From contig NZ_CALHIQ010000013.1 in assembly GCF_938030725.1 (NCBI RefSeq), forward strand, positions 16,814 through 80,813: DNA of 64,000 nt. Reading direction: 5' to 3'. Source of the DNA: an uncultured Fretibacterium sp. (GTDB lineage Bacteria > Synergistota > Synergistia > Synergistales > Aminobacteriaceae). The notes under the pieces were generated by a model, which did not search any database, was not told the origin of the DNA, and saw only the letters and a list, made by a program, of their open reading frames with translations. Positions 17,321-25,712 of the stretch are shown one piece after another. The translations under genes were made by a program, and so were the position numbers. Positions within the stretch are counted from its first letter, which is position 1, and each line of letters starts with the position of its first letter.

Positions 17321-17350
17321 TTGCCTGCTGGAGCCCTGTCGTGATAGAAT
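17321..17350 (+). promoter_or_regulatory. Probable promoter of the pyr operon
   Basis: TTGCCT at 17321-17326, an 18-base spacer and TAGAAT at 17345-17350. It lies about 50 bases before the PyrR-binding element, giving a leader of normal length. Confidence 0.55.
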
Positions 17351-17396
17351 GAACTCCGCAGTGAGCTTTTACGAAATAGTTGCACGCGTCCTTTAA

Positions 17397-18100
<704 letters not shown>

Positions 18101-18101
18101 G

Positions 18102-19067
18102 ATGTCGAGATTGACGCTGCGAGGCGGCGTTCCGGCCCCGTGCCGGGCGGCGCAGGGAACGGCCGGTGGGGGAGCGGGGCGGACCTTTCAGGTGGACCGC
18201 CTCATCCGCGTCATCGAGGAGAAGGGGAACCCCACCGCCCTTGGGCTGGACACGCGGCTGGAGTACCTGCCTCCGGCCTTCGCCCGTCCCTACCTGGAGG
18301 CGGGCGGAGCGGCCTCCGCGGTGCGGGCCTTCAACTTCGCCCTCCTGGAGGCCCTGCGCGACCTCATCCCCTGCGTCAAGGTCCAGGCGGCGTACTACGA
18401 GCTGATGGGGGCGTCGGGCGTGGCCTGCATGGAGGAGACCCTGGCGGAGGCCCGTCGCCTCGGGTACGTCGTCATCCTGGACGCGAAGCGCGGGGACATC
18501 GGCGCCACGGCCGCTGCCTACTCGGAGGCCTACCTGGCGGAGGGCGCTCCCGCGCCGGTGGACTTCCTCACCGTGAACCCCTACTTCGGCACGGACGGCG
18601 TGCAGCCCTTCCTGGAGGACTGCGGGCGGAGCGGCAGGGGCCTCTTCGTCCTGGTCAAGACGTCGAACCCCTCGTCGGTGGAGTTTCAGGACGTCAGGAT
18701 GGAGGACGGCCAGCCGCTCTTCCTCCGGGTGGGGAGGAGCACGGCCCGCTGGGGCGAGGACCTGATGGGGGAGATGGGCTACAGCGCGGTCGGCGCGGTG
18801 GTGGGCGCGACGTACCCGGAGCAGGGCGCGATGCTGCGGCGGGAGATGCCCCACACCTTCTTCCTGCTTCCGGGCTACGGAGCCCAGGGGGCAACGGGCC
18901 GATCCCTGGCGGGCTGCTTCGACAGCCAGGGTCGCGGCGCGGTGGTGAACGCCTCGCGCAGCCTGATCTGCGCCCACAAGAAGGCGGGAACGGAGGACTT
19001 TATCTCCGCCGCCAGGGAGGAGGCCCTCAGGATGCGGGAGGACCTACGGCAGGCCCTGCGGGGCTGA
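18102..19067 (+). CDS. pyrF: Orotidine 5'-phosphate decarboxylase (type 2)
   Basis: This enzyme decarboxylates OMP to UMP. The catalytic segment is ILDAKRGDIGATAAAYSEAYL, and the arrangement ALGLDTRLEYLPP, CVKVQAAYYE and LTVNPYFG matches the long (type 2) bacterial class. The ATG at 18102 gives 321 residues with about 30 atypical residues at the N-terminus; the conserved part begins near VDRLIRVIEEKG, so a later start is possible. It starts 1 base after pyrR and is followed by pyrE. Confidence 0.92.
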   Translation: MSRLTLRGGVPAPCRAAQGTAGGGAGRTFQVDRLIRVIEEKGNPTALGLDTRLEYLPPAFARPYLEAGGAASAVRAFNFALLEALRDLIPCVKVQAAYYELMGASGVACMEETLAEARRLGYVVILDAKRGDIGATAAAYSEAYLAEGAPAPVDFLTVNPYFGTDGVQPFLEDCGRSGRGLFVLVKTSNPSSVEFQDVRMEDGQPLFLRVGRSTARWGEDLMGEMGYSAVGAVVGATYPEQGAMLRREMPHTFFLLPGYGAQGATGRSLAGCFDSQGRGAVVNASRSLICAHKKAGTEDFISAAREEALRMREDLRQALRG

Positions 19068-19102
19068 GGCGGACGAAAACTTACCCAAGGAGGTCGTTTT
19101 TC

Positions 19103-19687
19103 ATGGAAAAGACGCAGGAGTTGGCGATGGAGATATTGACGCGCCTCGGCGCGCTGAAGCGCGGGCACTTCCGCCTGACGTCGGGGCTGCACAGCGACTG
19201 TTACATGCAGTGCGCGGTGCTCTTCGAGCACCCGAAGGAGAGCGAAAGCCTGTGCCGCGCGCTGGCGGAGGGCTTTGCGGGGCAGAGGATCGACCTGGTG
19301 GCGTCGCCGGCCGTCGGGGGCGTCATCATGGGCTACGAGATGGCGCGGGCCCTCTCCGTTCGGAACGTCTTCGCGGAGCGTGAGGACGGAAGGATGACCC
19401 TCCGCCGCGGCTTCCGCGTGGAGCCGGGAGAGCGCGCGCTGGTGGTGGAGGACGTCGTGACCACCGGCGGCTCCGTTCGGGAGGTCATCGAGCTCCTGCG
19501 CGGAGCGGGCGCCGAGGTGGTGGGCGTGGGGTCCGTGGTGGACCGGTCAGGCGGCAGGGTGGACTTCGGTGTCCCCTTCCATGCCCTGATGACCATGGAG
19601 GCGTCCGCCTGGCGGGAGGAGGAGTGTCCCCTCTGCAAGAAGGGAGAGCCCATCGTCAAGCCGGGGAGCCGGCAGCTCAAGAAGTAG
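19103..19687 (+). CDS. pyrE: Orotate phosphoribosyltransferase
   Basis: This 194-residue enzyme makes OMP from orotate and PRPP. LTSGLHSDCYMQCA at the N-terminus and the PRPP loop VVEDVVTTGGSVREVIELL are diagnostic. ATG 19103 has AAGGAGG upstream. It completes UMP synthesis together with pyrF under pyrR control; the earlier pyr genes (pyrB, C, D, K) are not in the window. A pair of cysteines near the C-terminus (EECPLCKKGEP) is a feature of one OPRT subgroup. Confidence 0.92.
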   Translation: MEKTQELAMEILTRLGALKRGHFRLTSGLHSDCYMQCAVLFEHPKESESLCRALAEGFAGQRIDLVASPAVGGVIMGYEMARALSVRNVFAEREDGRMTLRRGFRVEPGERALVVEDVVTTGGSVREVIELLRGAGAEVVGVGSVVDRSGGRVDFGVPFHALMTMEASAWREEECPLCKKGEPIVKPGSRQLKK

Positions 19688-19730
19688 CGGCCTCCGCCGC
19701 GGCCCGCCCTCCCGACCCGCCTTTTTCAGA

Positions 19731-19759
19731 TTGTTTTTCCGATGGGTTAGCGTTATATT
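19731..19759 (+). promoter_or_regulatory. Probable promoter of lepB-rbgA-rnhB
   Basis: TTGTTT at 19731-19736, a 17-base spacer and TATATT at 19754-19759, about 50 bases before the lepB start. Confidence 0.5.
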
Positions 19760-19808
19760 ATCCCCAGCAGGTTCCCGATGGACATCCGGGAACGGGAACG
19801 GAGGACGT

Positions 19809-20357
19809 ATGGAGTTGGCAGCAGAAGCAGCGAAGCCCTGGTGGCGAGAAACCATTGAAACCATCGTCTGGGCGTTTGTCCTGGCGATGATCATCCGCAC
19901 GTTTGTCGTGCAGGCCTTTTGGATCCCCAGCGGGTCCATGATCCCCACGCTTGAGATCGGGGACCGCGTCCTGGTGGCGAAGTTCTGGAACTGGTTCTTC
20001 GAGCCGTCCCGCGGGTCCATCTACGTGTTCACCTATCCGAAGGACCGGGATCGGGACTTCGTGAAGCGCATCATCGGCCTTCCGGGGGACACGGTGGACA
20101 TCCGGGACGGCGTCGTCTTCGTCAACGGACACCCCACGGAGGAGCCCTACGTCGTGAACCATGACGCCTACAGCATCCGGACCGGAGAATTCTTCCAGCG
20201 CCCCTTCACGGTACCGCAGGACAGCTACTTCGTCATGGGGGACAACCGCCCCAACTCCCAGGACAGCCGCTTCTGGGGTTTCGTTCGGAGGTCGGACCTC
20301 CACGGCCCGGCCTTCTTCCGCTACTGGCCCCTGACCCGCCTCGGCATCCCCCGCTGA
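19809..20357 (+). CDS. lepB: Signal peptidase I
   Basis: This 182-residue membrane serine protease removes signal peptides from exported proteins. An N-terminal membrane segment (TIVWAFVLAMIIRTFVVQAF) is followed by box B PSGSMIPTLEIGDRV with the nucleophile Ser, box D KRIIGLPGDTVDI with the general-base Lys, and box E MGDNRPNSQDSRFWG. ATG 19809 is chosen because GGAGG lies just upstream; the longer upstream reading would cover the promoter. It is followed at 1 base by rbgA. Confidence 0.92.
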   Translation: MELAAEAAKPWWRETIETIVWAFVLAMIIRTFVVQAFWIPSGSMIPTLEIGDRVLVAKFWNWFFEPSRGSIYVFTYPKDRDRDFVKRIIGLPGDTVDIRDGVVFVNGHPTEEPYVVNHDAYSIRTGEFFQRPFTVPQDSYFVMGDNRPNSQDSRFWGFVRRSDLHGPAFFRYWPLTRLGIPR

Positions 20358-20358
20358 C

Positions 20359-21201
20359 GTGGCCCGAACGGTCTGGTATCCGGGCCACATGGCCCGGGGC
20401 GGTCGGAAGCTCGCCGAAATTGTCGAAAAGCTGGACCTTATCCTTGAGGTGCGCGACGCCCGTGCACCTTTTTCCACGTCCGCACCCATCGTCAGCACCT
20501 TTTCGCGCCTGAGGCCCGTCCTGCTGGTCCTCGCCAAACGGGACCTGGCGGACCCGGAACGCACGGGCGTCTGGCTCGAAGCGCTGGGGCCGGACGCCCG
20601 TGCGCTGGACCTCCGAAGGAAGGAGGGCCTCGCCTCCCTGCGGAAGGCCCTCTCCGCGCGCCGTCCCCCACACCGTGAGCTCCGCGTGGCCGTCATGGGC
20701 ATTCCCAACGTGGGCAAGTCCATGTTGCTCAACGCGCTGGTGGGCAAGGCTCAGGCCCACGTCGGCGGCATCCCCGGAGTGACGCGGTCCGTCAGCTGGT
20801 ATCGGAATGGGGACCTGCTGGTGGTGGACTCTCCCGGCATTCTGGACCCCCACGCGGAGCCGGGCGTGCATCAGGTCCTGTCCTGGCTGGGCTGCGCCCG
20901 GGCCGAGGTCCTGGGAGGCTTCGAGGCGGCGGCGCTGCAGTTCGTCCGCTTCCTGCGGAGCCGAGGGCTGTTCGAGGTCGTGCTGGGAAAGTGGGAGGTT
21001 CGGGAGCTGGACGTGGACGAAACGCCGGAGGAAACTCTCGCGCGCATTGGACGCCGGCTGGGGTGCCTCGCGCCCGGCGGATCGGTCAATATGGAGTTGG
21101 CGGCCCGTCGCCTCATGGAGGCCTTCTCCTCCGGCAGGCTGGGGCCGGCGACGCTTGAGCTGCCCGGCGACCCCATTGGCCTTTCGGGAACGGATGATTG
21201 A
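20359..21201 (+). CDS. rbgA: Ribosome biogenesis GTPase A (RbgA/YlqF)
   Basis: This 280-residue circularly permuted GTPase assists late 50S assembly. The G4-like VLAKRDLAD comes before G1 (GIPNVGKSMLLN) and G3 (DSPGILDP), the permuted order of the YlqF/YawG family. The N-terminal WYPGHMARGGRKLAE is typical. The start is GTG 20359, one base after the lepB stop. It overlaps rnhB by ATGATTGA, the same order as in Bacillus (ylqF-rnhB-ylqG-ylqH). Confidence 0.92.
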   Translation: MARTVWYPGHMARGGRKLAEIVEKLDLILEVRDARAPFSTSAPIVSTFSRLRPVLLVLAKRDLADPERTGVWLEALGPDARALDLRRKEGLASLRKALSARRPPHRELRVAVMGIPNVGKSMLLNALVGKAQAHVGGIPGVTRSVSWYRNGDLLVVDSPGILDPHAEPGVHQVLSWLGCARAEVLGGFEAAALQFVRFLRSRGLFEVVLGKWEVRELDVDETPEETLARIGRRLGCLAPGGSVNMELAARRLMEAFSSGRLGPATLELPGDPIGLSGTDD

Positions 21202-21874
21202 CCTCGCCTTGCCCCGTCACGCCGACCGGGAGCAGGTGCGCCGCCTGATCGGAGCGCTTCGGGCACGCGGCCCGGTGGTGGGCACGGACGAGGTGGGGCG
21301 CGGCCCACTGGCGGGGCCGGTGGTGGCCGCCGCCGTCCTCCTGACGGAGGAGCAGGAGCTGGCCCTCCTGAAGCTGGGGCTGAGGGATTCAAAGCGCATG
21401 GCCCCACGCGCCAGGGAGCGGGTCTTCGCCGCCATGCAGGCGATGGGCGCGGCCTGGGCGGCTCAGGCGGGGAGCGTGGCCCGCATCGAGCGGGAGAACA
21501 TCCGGTGTACCTCCCTCTGGGCCATGGGCCGCAGCGTGGCCCGCCTATGCGCGGCGAAGGGCTTCGAGCCGGTCTGCGTCGTGGTGGACGGCCCGGCCTT
21601 CGTCCCCGGCCTCGAGGCGGAGCAGTGGCCCCTGGTGACGGCGGACGCGCTGGCGCCGGTAGTTTCGGCGGCCTCGGTGGCAGCCAAGGTGCTGCGGGAC
21701 CGCGTCATGACGAGGCTGGACGCCCTCTACCCCGGCTACGGGCTGGCGCAGCACAAGGGCTATCCCACGGCGGCGCACCGCGAGGCCGTCCGCCGCCTGG
21801 GGCCGTCGCCGGTGCATCGGCGCTCCTTCTGCCGGAAGTGCCTCCCGGAGCCGGAGGCGCGGCTGTGGGTATAA
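21194..21874 (+). CDS. rnhB: Ribonuclease HII
   Basis: This 226-residue enzyme cleaves RNA in RNA-DNA hybrids and single ribonucleotides in DNA. The catalytic GTDEVGRGPLAGPV (Asp-Glu), VVVDGPAF and VSAASVAAKVLRDR follow the family order, and HKGYPT is present near the C-terminus. The start ATG overlaps the rbgA stop. The last residues (HRRSFCRKC) include two cysteines. Confidence 0.93.
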   Translation: MIDLALPRHADREQVRRLIGALRARGPVVGTDEVGRGPLAGPVVAAAVLLTEEQELALLKLGLRDSKRMAPRARERVFAAMQAMGAAWAAQAGSVARIERENIRCTSLWAMGRSVARLCAAKGFEPVCVVVDGPAFVPGLEAEQWPLVTADALAPVVSAASVAAKVLRDRVMTRLDALYPGYGLAQHKGYPTAAHREAVRRLGPSPVHRRSFCRKCLPEPEARLWV

Positions 21875-21920
21875 AATTGAGCCCTTTTAAGCCGAGAGTG
21901 CCGCTGTGTTGGCCTGTACC

Positions 21921-22008
21921 CTTGTTTGGCGAACAGCCAAAGGGGGCATGCTAGGGAGAGGAAGGCTCTGGTCAGGGGCGCACGCCCTTGGTAAGACCGC
22001 CCTCAGAG
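21921..22008 (+). other. Possible structured RNA leader of ylqG
   Basis: In the 204-base gap between rnhB and ylqG one hairpin has TTTGGC/GCCAAA with loop GAACA (21925-21941). A second nested element pairs CTCTG (21966-21970) with CAGAG (22004-22008), GTC (21971-21973) with GAC (21995-21997), and GGGC with GCCC around GCAC inside. No U-run follows, so it is not a simple terminator. I do not recognise a known riboswitch class. Confidence 0.3.
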
Positions 22009-22078
22009 AAGCAGGAGATCAGCGCTAAAGATATCGATGAGTGGATTCAGGTAGGTCTGACGGAGCGGAGGAAACCGT

Positions 22079-23173
22079 ATGCCCCCGGTAAACAACCTCA
22101 TCAACCAGAACCTGACGGACCCGAGCCGGACGAGCGCGGGTCAGATCGCGGTTGGACAACAGGCCGAAGCCCTTCAGGGGACGCCGCCTCGGGCCCCTGG
22201 CCTTCGCACGGGGACCGTGGTCACCGGCAGGGTGCTGGCGGGGAACTCGGACGGGACGTATGTCGTGCGGATCGACGGCCAGGGCGCCAACCCGCCCCTT
22301 GAACTGCGCGCCAGGGCGACCCTGACCCTCGTCCCCGGCGAGCGGTTCACCGCCCTGTGGGACGCATCGGGGGGCGGCGTGCCGGTGTTGCGCCTCTCGA
22401 AGGAGGAACTGTCGTTCCTGGCCCAGGTCCCCCAACGGGACCGGGGGCTGGCGACGGCGCTCCTTTCACGGGAGATGCCCCTTTCGGGGGAGGTCCTGGC
22501 CGTCATCCGCGACGCCTGGCGCCGCATGGGGTCCGACGAGGGACAGATCGCGCCCCTCGTCGAGCTGTGGGCGCGGGGAGCGGTGCTGTCCGCGGAGAAC
22601 GTGTCCCTGCTGGCGGGCTACACGGCGCTGGACGGGGCGGCGGCCTCGGAGATGTGGAACCGCATCCGTCGGGAGCTGAAGGAGCGAACCAAGAAGGGGC
22701 AGGACCCTTTAGAAGCCCTCCGCGAGATGAAGGAGGGCAACGGGGAGAAGGCGCGTTTTTTGCAGGCGCATTCCCTCTTGATGCGGCTCCCACGAAAGGA
22801 CGTGAACCCCATGCTGCTGGCCGCGCCCTTCTGGCCCCTGCCGGAGGCCACGGGCGGCATGACCGCGCGCGTCTTCGTCGGGCGCTCGGCGGAGGAGGAT
22901 GGGCAGCGCTACTGGCAGGCGGGCTTCGGCCTGACGGGGTCGGCCCTCGGCGCGGTGGCGGGCGTTGCGGAAACGGATGGGCGCGGCTGCAACGTCCTCC
23001 TGACCGCCGAGAGCGCGGCGGCCTGCGGCCTGTTGGAGGCCCGCAGGGGCGAGCTGCGACAGGAGCTGGCGGGCGCAGCCCTGGCAGTACGATTCATCGG
23101 CATCTCCCGTGGCGCGCCGCAGGAGCTGCGGGAGCGCCTGCTGGCCGGACGGGGATTGGACGTGACCGTGTGA
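22079..23173 (+). CDS. YlqG-like protein related to flagellar hook-length control FliK
   Basis: This is a 364-residue protein. The N-terminus is polar and low in conservation; a middle part, LELRARATLTLVPGERFTAL, resembles the beta-rich Hook-length/YlqG domain. It lies between rnhB and a FlhB C-terminal-like gene exactly as ylqG does in Bacillus, which supports the assignment more than the sequence itself does. The function of YlqG is unknown. ATG 22079 follows GGAGGAAACCGT. Stop and start overlap with the next gene (TGATG). Confidence 0.62.
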   Translation: MPPVNNLINQNLTDPSRTSAGQIAVGQQAEALQGTPPRAPGLRTGTVVTGRVLAGNSDGTYVVRIDGQGANPPLELRARATLTLVPGERFTALWDASGGGVPVLRLSKEELSFLAQVPQRDRGLATALLSREMPLSGEVLAVIRDAWRRMGSDEGQIAPLVELWARGAVLSAENVSLLAGYTALDGAAASEMWNRIRRELKERTKKGQDPLEALREMKEGNGEKARFLQAHSLLMRLPRKDVNPMLLAAPFWPLPEATGGMTARVFVGRSAEEDGQRYWQAGFGLTGSALGAVAGVAETDGRGCNVLLTAESAAACGLLEARRGELRQELAGAALAVRFIGISRGAPQELRERLLAGRGLDVTV

Positions 23174-23460
23174 TGGCGGAAGCGAAGCGGGATCAGGCCG
23201 TCGCGCTGAAATACGATCGGGAAACGATGAACGCGCCCACGGTGACGGCCAGGGGCGAGGGCTTCATTGCGCGGAAGATCGTGGAGCGTGCCCTTGAGGC
23301 GGACGTCCCCGTCCTGGAGGACGCGGCCCTCGTTTCCGCGCTCCTGTCGCTGGAGCTGGGGGAGGAGATTCCGGCGGAGCTCTACACGGTGGTGGCGCGA
23401 GTGCTGACCTGGGTCTACCGGGTGGACCGCGAGGCCGCCGGCGGAGGGCGCGATGAGTAG
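23173..23460 (+). CDS. FlhB C-terminal-domain homologue (YlqH/FhlB-like)
   Basis: This 95-residue protein resembles only the cytoplasmic C-terminal domain of the flagellar/type III export switch protein FlhB. AVALKYDRETMNAPTVTARGEG covers the region around the usual NPTH autocleavage site, which here reads NAPT. IARKIVERALEADVPVLEDAALVSALL and LGEEIPAELYTVVARVLTWVY complete the domain. Stand-alone copies such as YlqH next to YlqG are known in Gram-positive genomes, and a FlhB-C paralogue can partly substitute for FlhB in some bacteria. No flagellar gene is in the window. Confidence 0.85.
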   Translation: MAEAKRDQAVALKYDRETMNAPTVTARGEGFIARKIVERALEADVPVLEDAALVSALLSLELGEEIPAELYTVVARVLTWVYRVDREAAGGGRDE

Positions 23461-23836
23461 CGCCGGGGACCTGGGCCGCCTGGCCGAGGGGTGGGCCGCG
23501 GACTACGTTCGCTCCCTGGGCTGGCGCGTGCTGGGCCGCAACGTGACGAACCACTGCGGCGAGCTGGACGTGGTGGCGCTGGACGAGGCGGAGCGCGAGC
23601 TGGTGATCGTCGAGGTGCGGTGCCGCACGCTGGGCAAGGTGCAGGCACCCCTCGACTCCGTGGGGCCGCGAAAGCTGCATGCGCTGATCCGCGCGGGCCG
23701 GACCCTGGCGGACGAGATGGGCTGGGACGGCCCCTGGCGCATCGACCTGATTGGCGTCACGGCGGGTCGGGGCTCCGAGGGCTGGAAGCTGGAGCACGTC
23801 CGGGACGTGACGCGCGGGATGGAGTTTTCGTCGTGA
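23453..23836 (+). CDS. YraN/UPF0102 endonuclease-like protein
   Basis: This 127-residue protein of the YraN family has a Holliday-junction-resolvase-like PD-(D/E)XK fold. GELDVVALDEAERELVIVEV carries the family's E...D...(E)VEVK core, with Arg in place of the usual final Lys (VEVR). The YraN role is unproven but it is regularly beside comM, as here. It overlaps ylqH by 8 bases and comM by 4 (GTGA). Confidence 0.85.
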   Translation: MSSAGDLGRLAEGWAADYVRSLGWRVLGRNVTNHCGELDVVALDEAERELVIVEVRCRTLGKVQAPLDSVGPRKLHALIRAGRTLADEMGWDGPWRIDLIGVTAGRGSEGWKLEHVRDVTRGMEFSS

Positions 23837-25338
23837 GCGGGATCCTGGGTGCGACGCTGAAGGGGATGGAGGCCCTGCCCGTCGAGGTGGAGGTCGAGAT
23901 CACGGGCGGGCTGTTCGCCATCTCCATCGTCGGGATGCCGGACGTCGCGGTGCGGGAGTCGAAGGAACGGGTGCGGGCCGCGCTGCGGTCCCTGGGGCTG
24001 AGGCTGAAGGGGCGCATTTCCGTGAACCTCGCGCCGGCGGACGTCCCGAAGGAGGGGGCGCTCCTGGACCTGCCCATCGCCCTCGGCATGATGACCGCTT
24101 CGGGCCTCCTGGGGGACCTGCCGCGGGCCGTCTACATGGGGGAGCTGGCGCTGGACGGCCGCCTCCGGCGGGTGCGGGGGGCCGTACCAGCGGCATTCCT
24201 GGCGCGGAGCCTCGGCGTGCCCATCTACGTCCCGCGCGAGAACGCCGGCGAGGTGGCGCTGGTGCGGGGCGTGAAGGCCTTCTGCGCGGAAACGCTGGCG
24301 GAGCTGACGGCCTGCCTGCGGGGCGAAGCGGAGCCGTCGCCCGTGCCTGGGGCGGAGGTCCCGGACCTGCCGGAGACGGCGGACCCGGACTTCGCCGACA
24401 TCAAGGGGCAGGCGGCGGCGCGGCGCGCGGCGGAGATCGCGGCGGCGGGGCACCACAACCTCCTCCTGGTGGGGTCGCCGGGCAGCGGCAAGACGCTGAT
24501 CGCACGGGCCCTGGCAGGCATCCTGCCCCCGCTGACGGACGAGGAGCTGGTGGAAACGCTCCTGGTGCGCAGCACCCTCGGCATCTCCGAGGCGCCGGGG
24601 CGGGCGCGGCCCTTCCGTACGGTACACTTCAGCGCCAGCACGGTTTCCATCTGCGGGGGCGGCGCTTCCCTGAGGCCGGGCGAGGTGTCCCTGGCCCATC
24701 GGGGTGTCCTGTTCCTGGACGAGTACACGGAGTTTCGGCGGGACCTGACGGAGAGCCTGCGGGCGCCCATCGAGGACGGCCGGATCGTCGTGAGCCGGGC
24801 GGCCGGCACGGTGAGCTACCCCTCGCGGGTGTTGCTGGTGCTGGCGGCCAACCCCTGCGCCTGCGGCTTTGCCGGGGACCCCGTCGTCAAGTGTACCTGT
24901 TCTGCCCTGGAGCTGGAGCGCTACCGGCGCAAGCTGTCGGGGCCCATCCTGGATCGCATCGACCTGCAGATCGCTGTGCCGCGCCTGACGCCGGAGGAGC
25001 TGCTCTCCTTCTCCGGGACGTCGGAGCCCAGCGCCGCGATCCGGCGGCGCGTCATCGCAGCGCGGGCCGTTCAACAGGAACGCTGGGCGCCCTACGGCCT
25101 CGTCTGCAACGCGGAGCTGCCTGAGCGGCTGGTGCGTCGCTGCCTCGTCCTGTCGGAGGACGCACGGGCCTACCTGTCCGGCATGGCGGAGCGCCTGCAC
25201 CTGTCGGGCCGTGGCCTGAGCCGCGTGCTGAAGGTGGCCCGCACCATCGCGGACCTGGCGGGAGAGTCGGAGCTGACGACGAAGCACCTGGCAGAGGCGC
25301 TGATGTACCGTTGCGGCTCCGGGAGCCGCGGAGGATAA
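23833..25338 (+). CDS. comM: ComM/YifB, Mg-chelatase-like AAA+ helicase
   Basis: This protein of about 501 residues starts at GTG 23833. The N-terminal Lon-protease-like S5 fold has VEVEITGGLFAISIVGMPDVAV, followed by the AAA+ core with GSPGSGKTLIARALAGILPPL, FLDEYTEF and an AANPCACG segment. The C-terminal Mg-chelatase lid domain has ILDRIDLQIAVP. ComM is a hexameric branch-migration helicase that extends recombination tracts during natural transformation; most bacteria carry it whether or not they are competent. It is the last gene of the operon. Confidence 0.92.
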   Translation: MSGILGATLKGMEALPVEVEVEITGGLFAISIVGMPDVAVRESKERVRAALRSLGLRLKGRISVNLAPADVPKEGALLDLPIALGMMTASGLLGDLPRAVYMGELALDGRLRRVRGAVPAAFLARSLGVPIYVPRENAGEVALVRGVKAFCAETLAELTACLRGEAEPSPVPGAEVPDLPETADPDFADIKGQAAARRAAEIAAAGHHNLLLVGSPGSGKTLIARALAGILPPLTDEELVETLLVRSTLGISEAPGRARPFRTVHFSASTVSICGGGASLRPGEVSLAHRGVLFLDEYTEFRRDLTESLRAPIEDGRIVVSRAAGTVSYPSRVLLVLAANPCACGFAGDPVVKCTCSALELERYRRKLSGPILDRIDLQIAVPRLTPEELLSFSGTSEPSAAIRRRVIAARAVQQERWAPYGLVCNAELPERLVRRCLVLSEDARAYLSGMAERLHLSGRGLSRVLKVARTIADLAGESELTTKHLAEALMYRCGSGSRGG

Positions 25339-25370
25339 GGGCGGATAGAGAGGTCCCTACCTGTCCAAGC

Positions 25371-25399
25371 TTGCCAGAAGTTTTTCCCTGAGGTATAAT
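25371..25399 (+). promoter_or_regulatory. Promoter of tRNA-Gly
   Basis: TTGCCA at 25371-25376, a 17-base spacer and a perfect TATAAT at 25394-25399, 46 bases before the tRNA. Confidence 0.7.
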
Positions 25400-25445
25400 A
25401 CACGGGCAGTCCGGGGGCGTTCGTTCCTCGTCTGCGGCACGACAG

Positions 25446-25521
25446 GCGGACATAGCTCAGTTGGTAGAGCATCAGCTTCCCAAGCTGAGGGTCGCGGGTT
25501 CGAACCCCGTTGTCCGCTCCA
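25446..25521 (+). tRNA. tRNA-Gly(CCC), probable prophage attachment locus
   Basis: This 76-base cloverleaf with encoded CCA has acceptor GCGGACA/TGTCCGC, D-arm GCTCAGTTGGTAGAGC, anticodon stem TCAGC/GCTGA around TTCCCAA, and T-arm GCGGGTTCGAACCCCGT. The anticodon CCC reads GGG. A phage integrase starts 190 bases downstream on the same strand, the usual arrangement when a prophage has used the 3' end of a tRNA as attB. Confidence 0.96.
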
Positions 25522-25528
25522 GCAGATC

Positions 25529-25628
25529 ATCCGGCTCAGTCCGGTTACACTTAAAACCCCGCTCAAAAGCGGGGTTTTTGCGTTTTGACAGTCCGCCACT
25601 ATCCGGTTAATATTGTCTATATCCGGCA
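25529..25628 (+). repeat. Four TCCGG direct repeats, candidate integrase arm sites
   Basis: ATCCGGCT (25529-25536), GTCCGGTT (25539-25546), ATCCGGTT (25601-25608) and ATCCGGCA (25621-25628) share TCCGG(C/T) in the same orientation. They lie between the tRNA 3' end and the integrase gene, where arm-type sites are expected. Function is inferred from position. Confidence 0.4.
25553..25579 (+). terminator. Intrinsic terminator after tRNA-Gly
   Basis: AAAACCCCGCT and AGCGGGGTTTT pair around a short A-rich loop and end in a run of T. It isolates the tRNA transcript from the prophage. Confidence 0.8.
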
Positions 25629-25712
25629 CATAACCGTACCTATTCCCGTACCACTCTTCGCGAGAGGACACGGAGAAGCGCTTCTGTGGTACGGTCGCGC
25701 TGAAGACAGGAG

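Noticed and set aside
21988..22302. Open frame overlapping the ylqG start
   Set aside because: Its first 30 residues look plausible but the rest is an out-of-frame reading of ylqG; no ribosome site.
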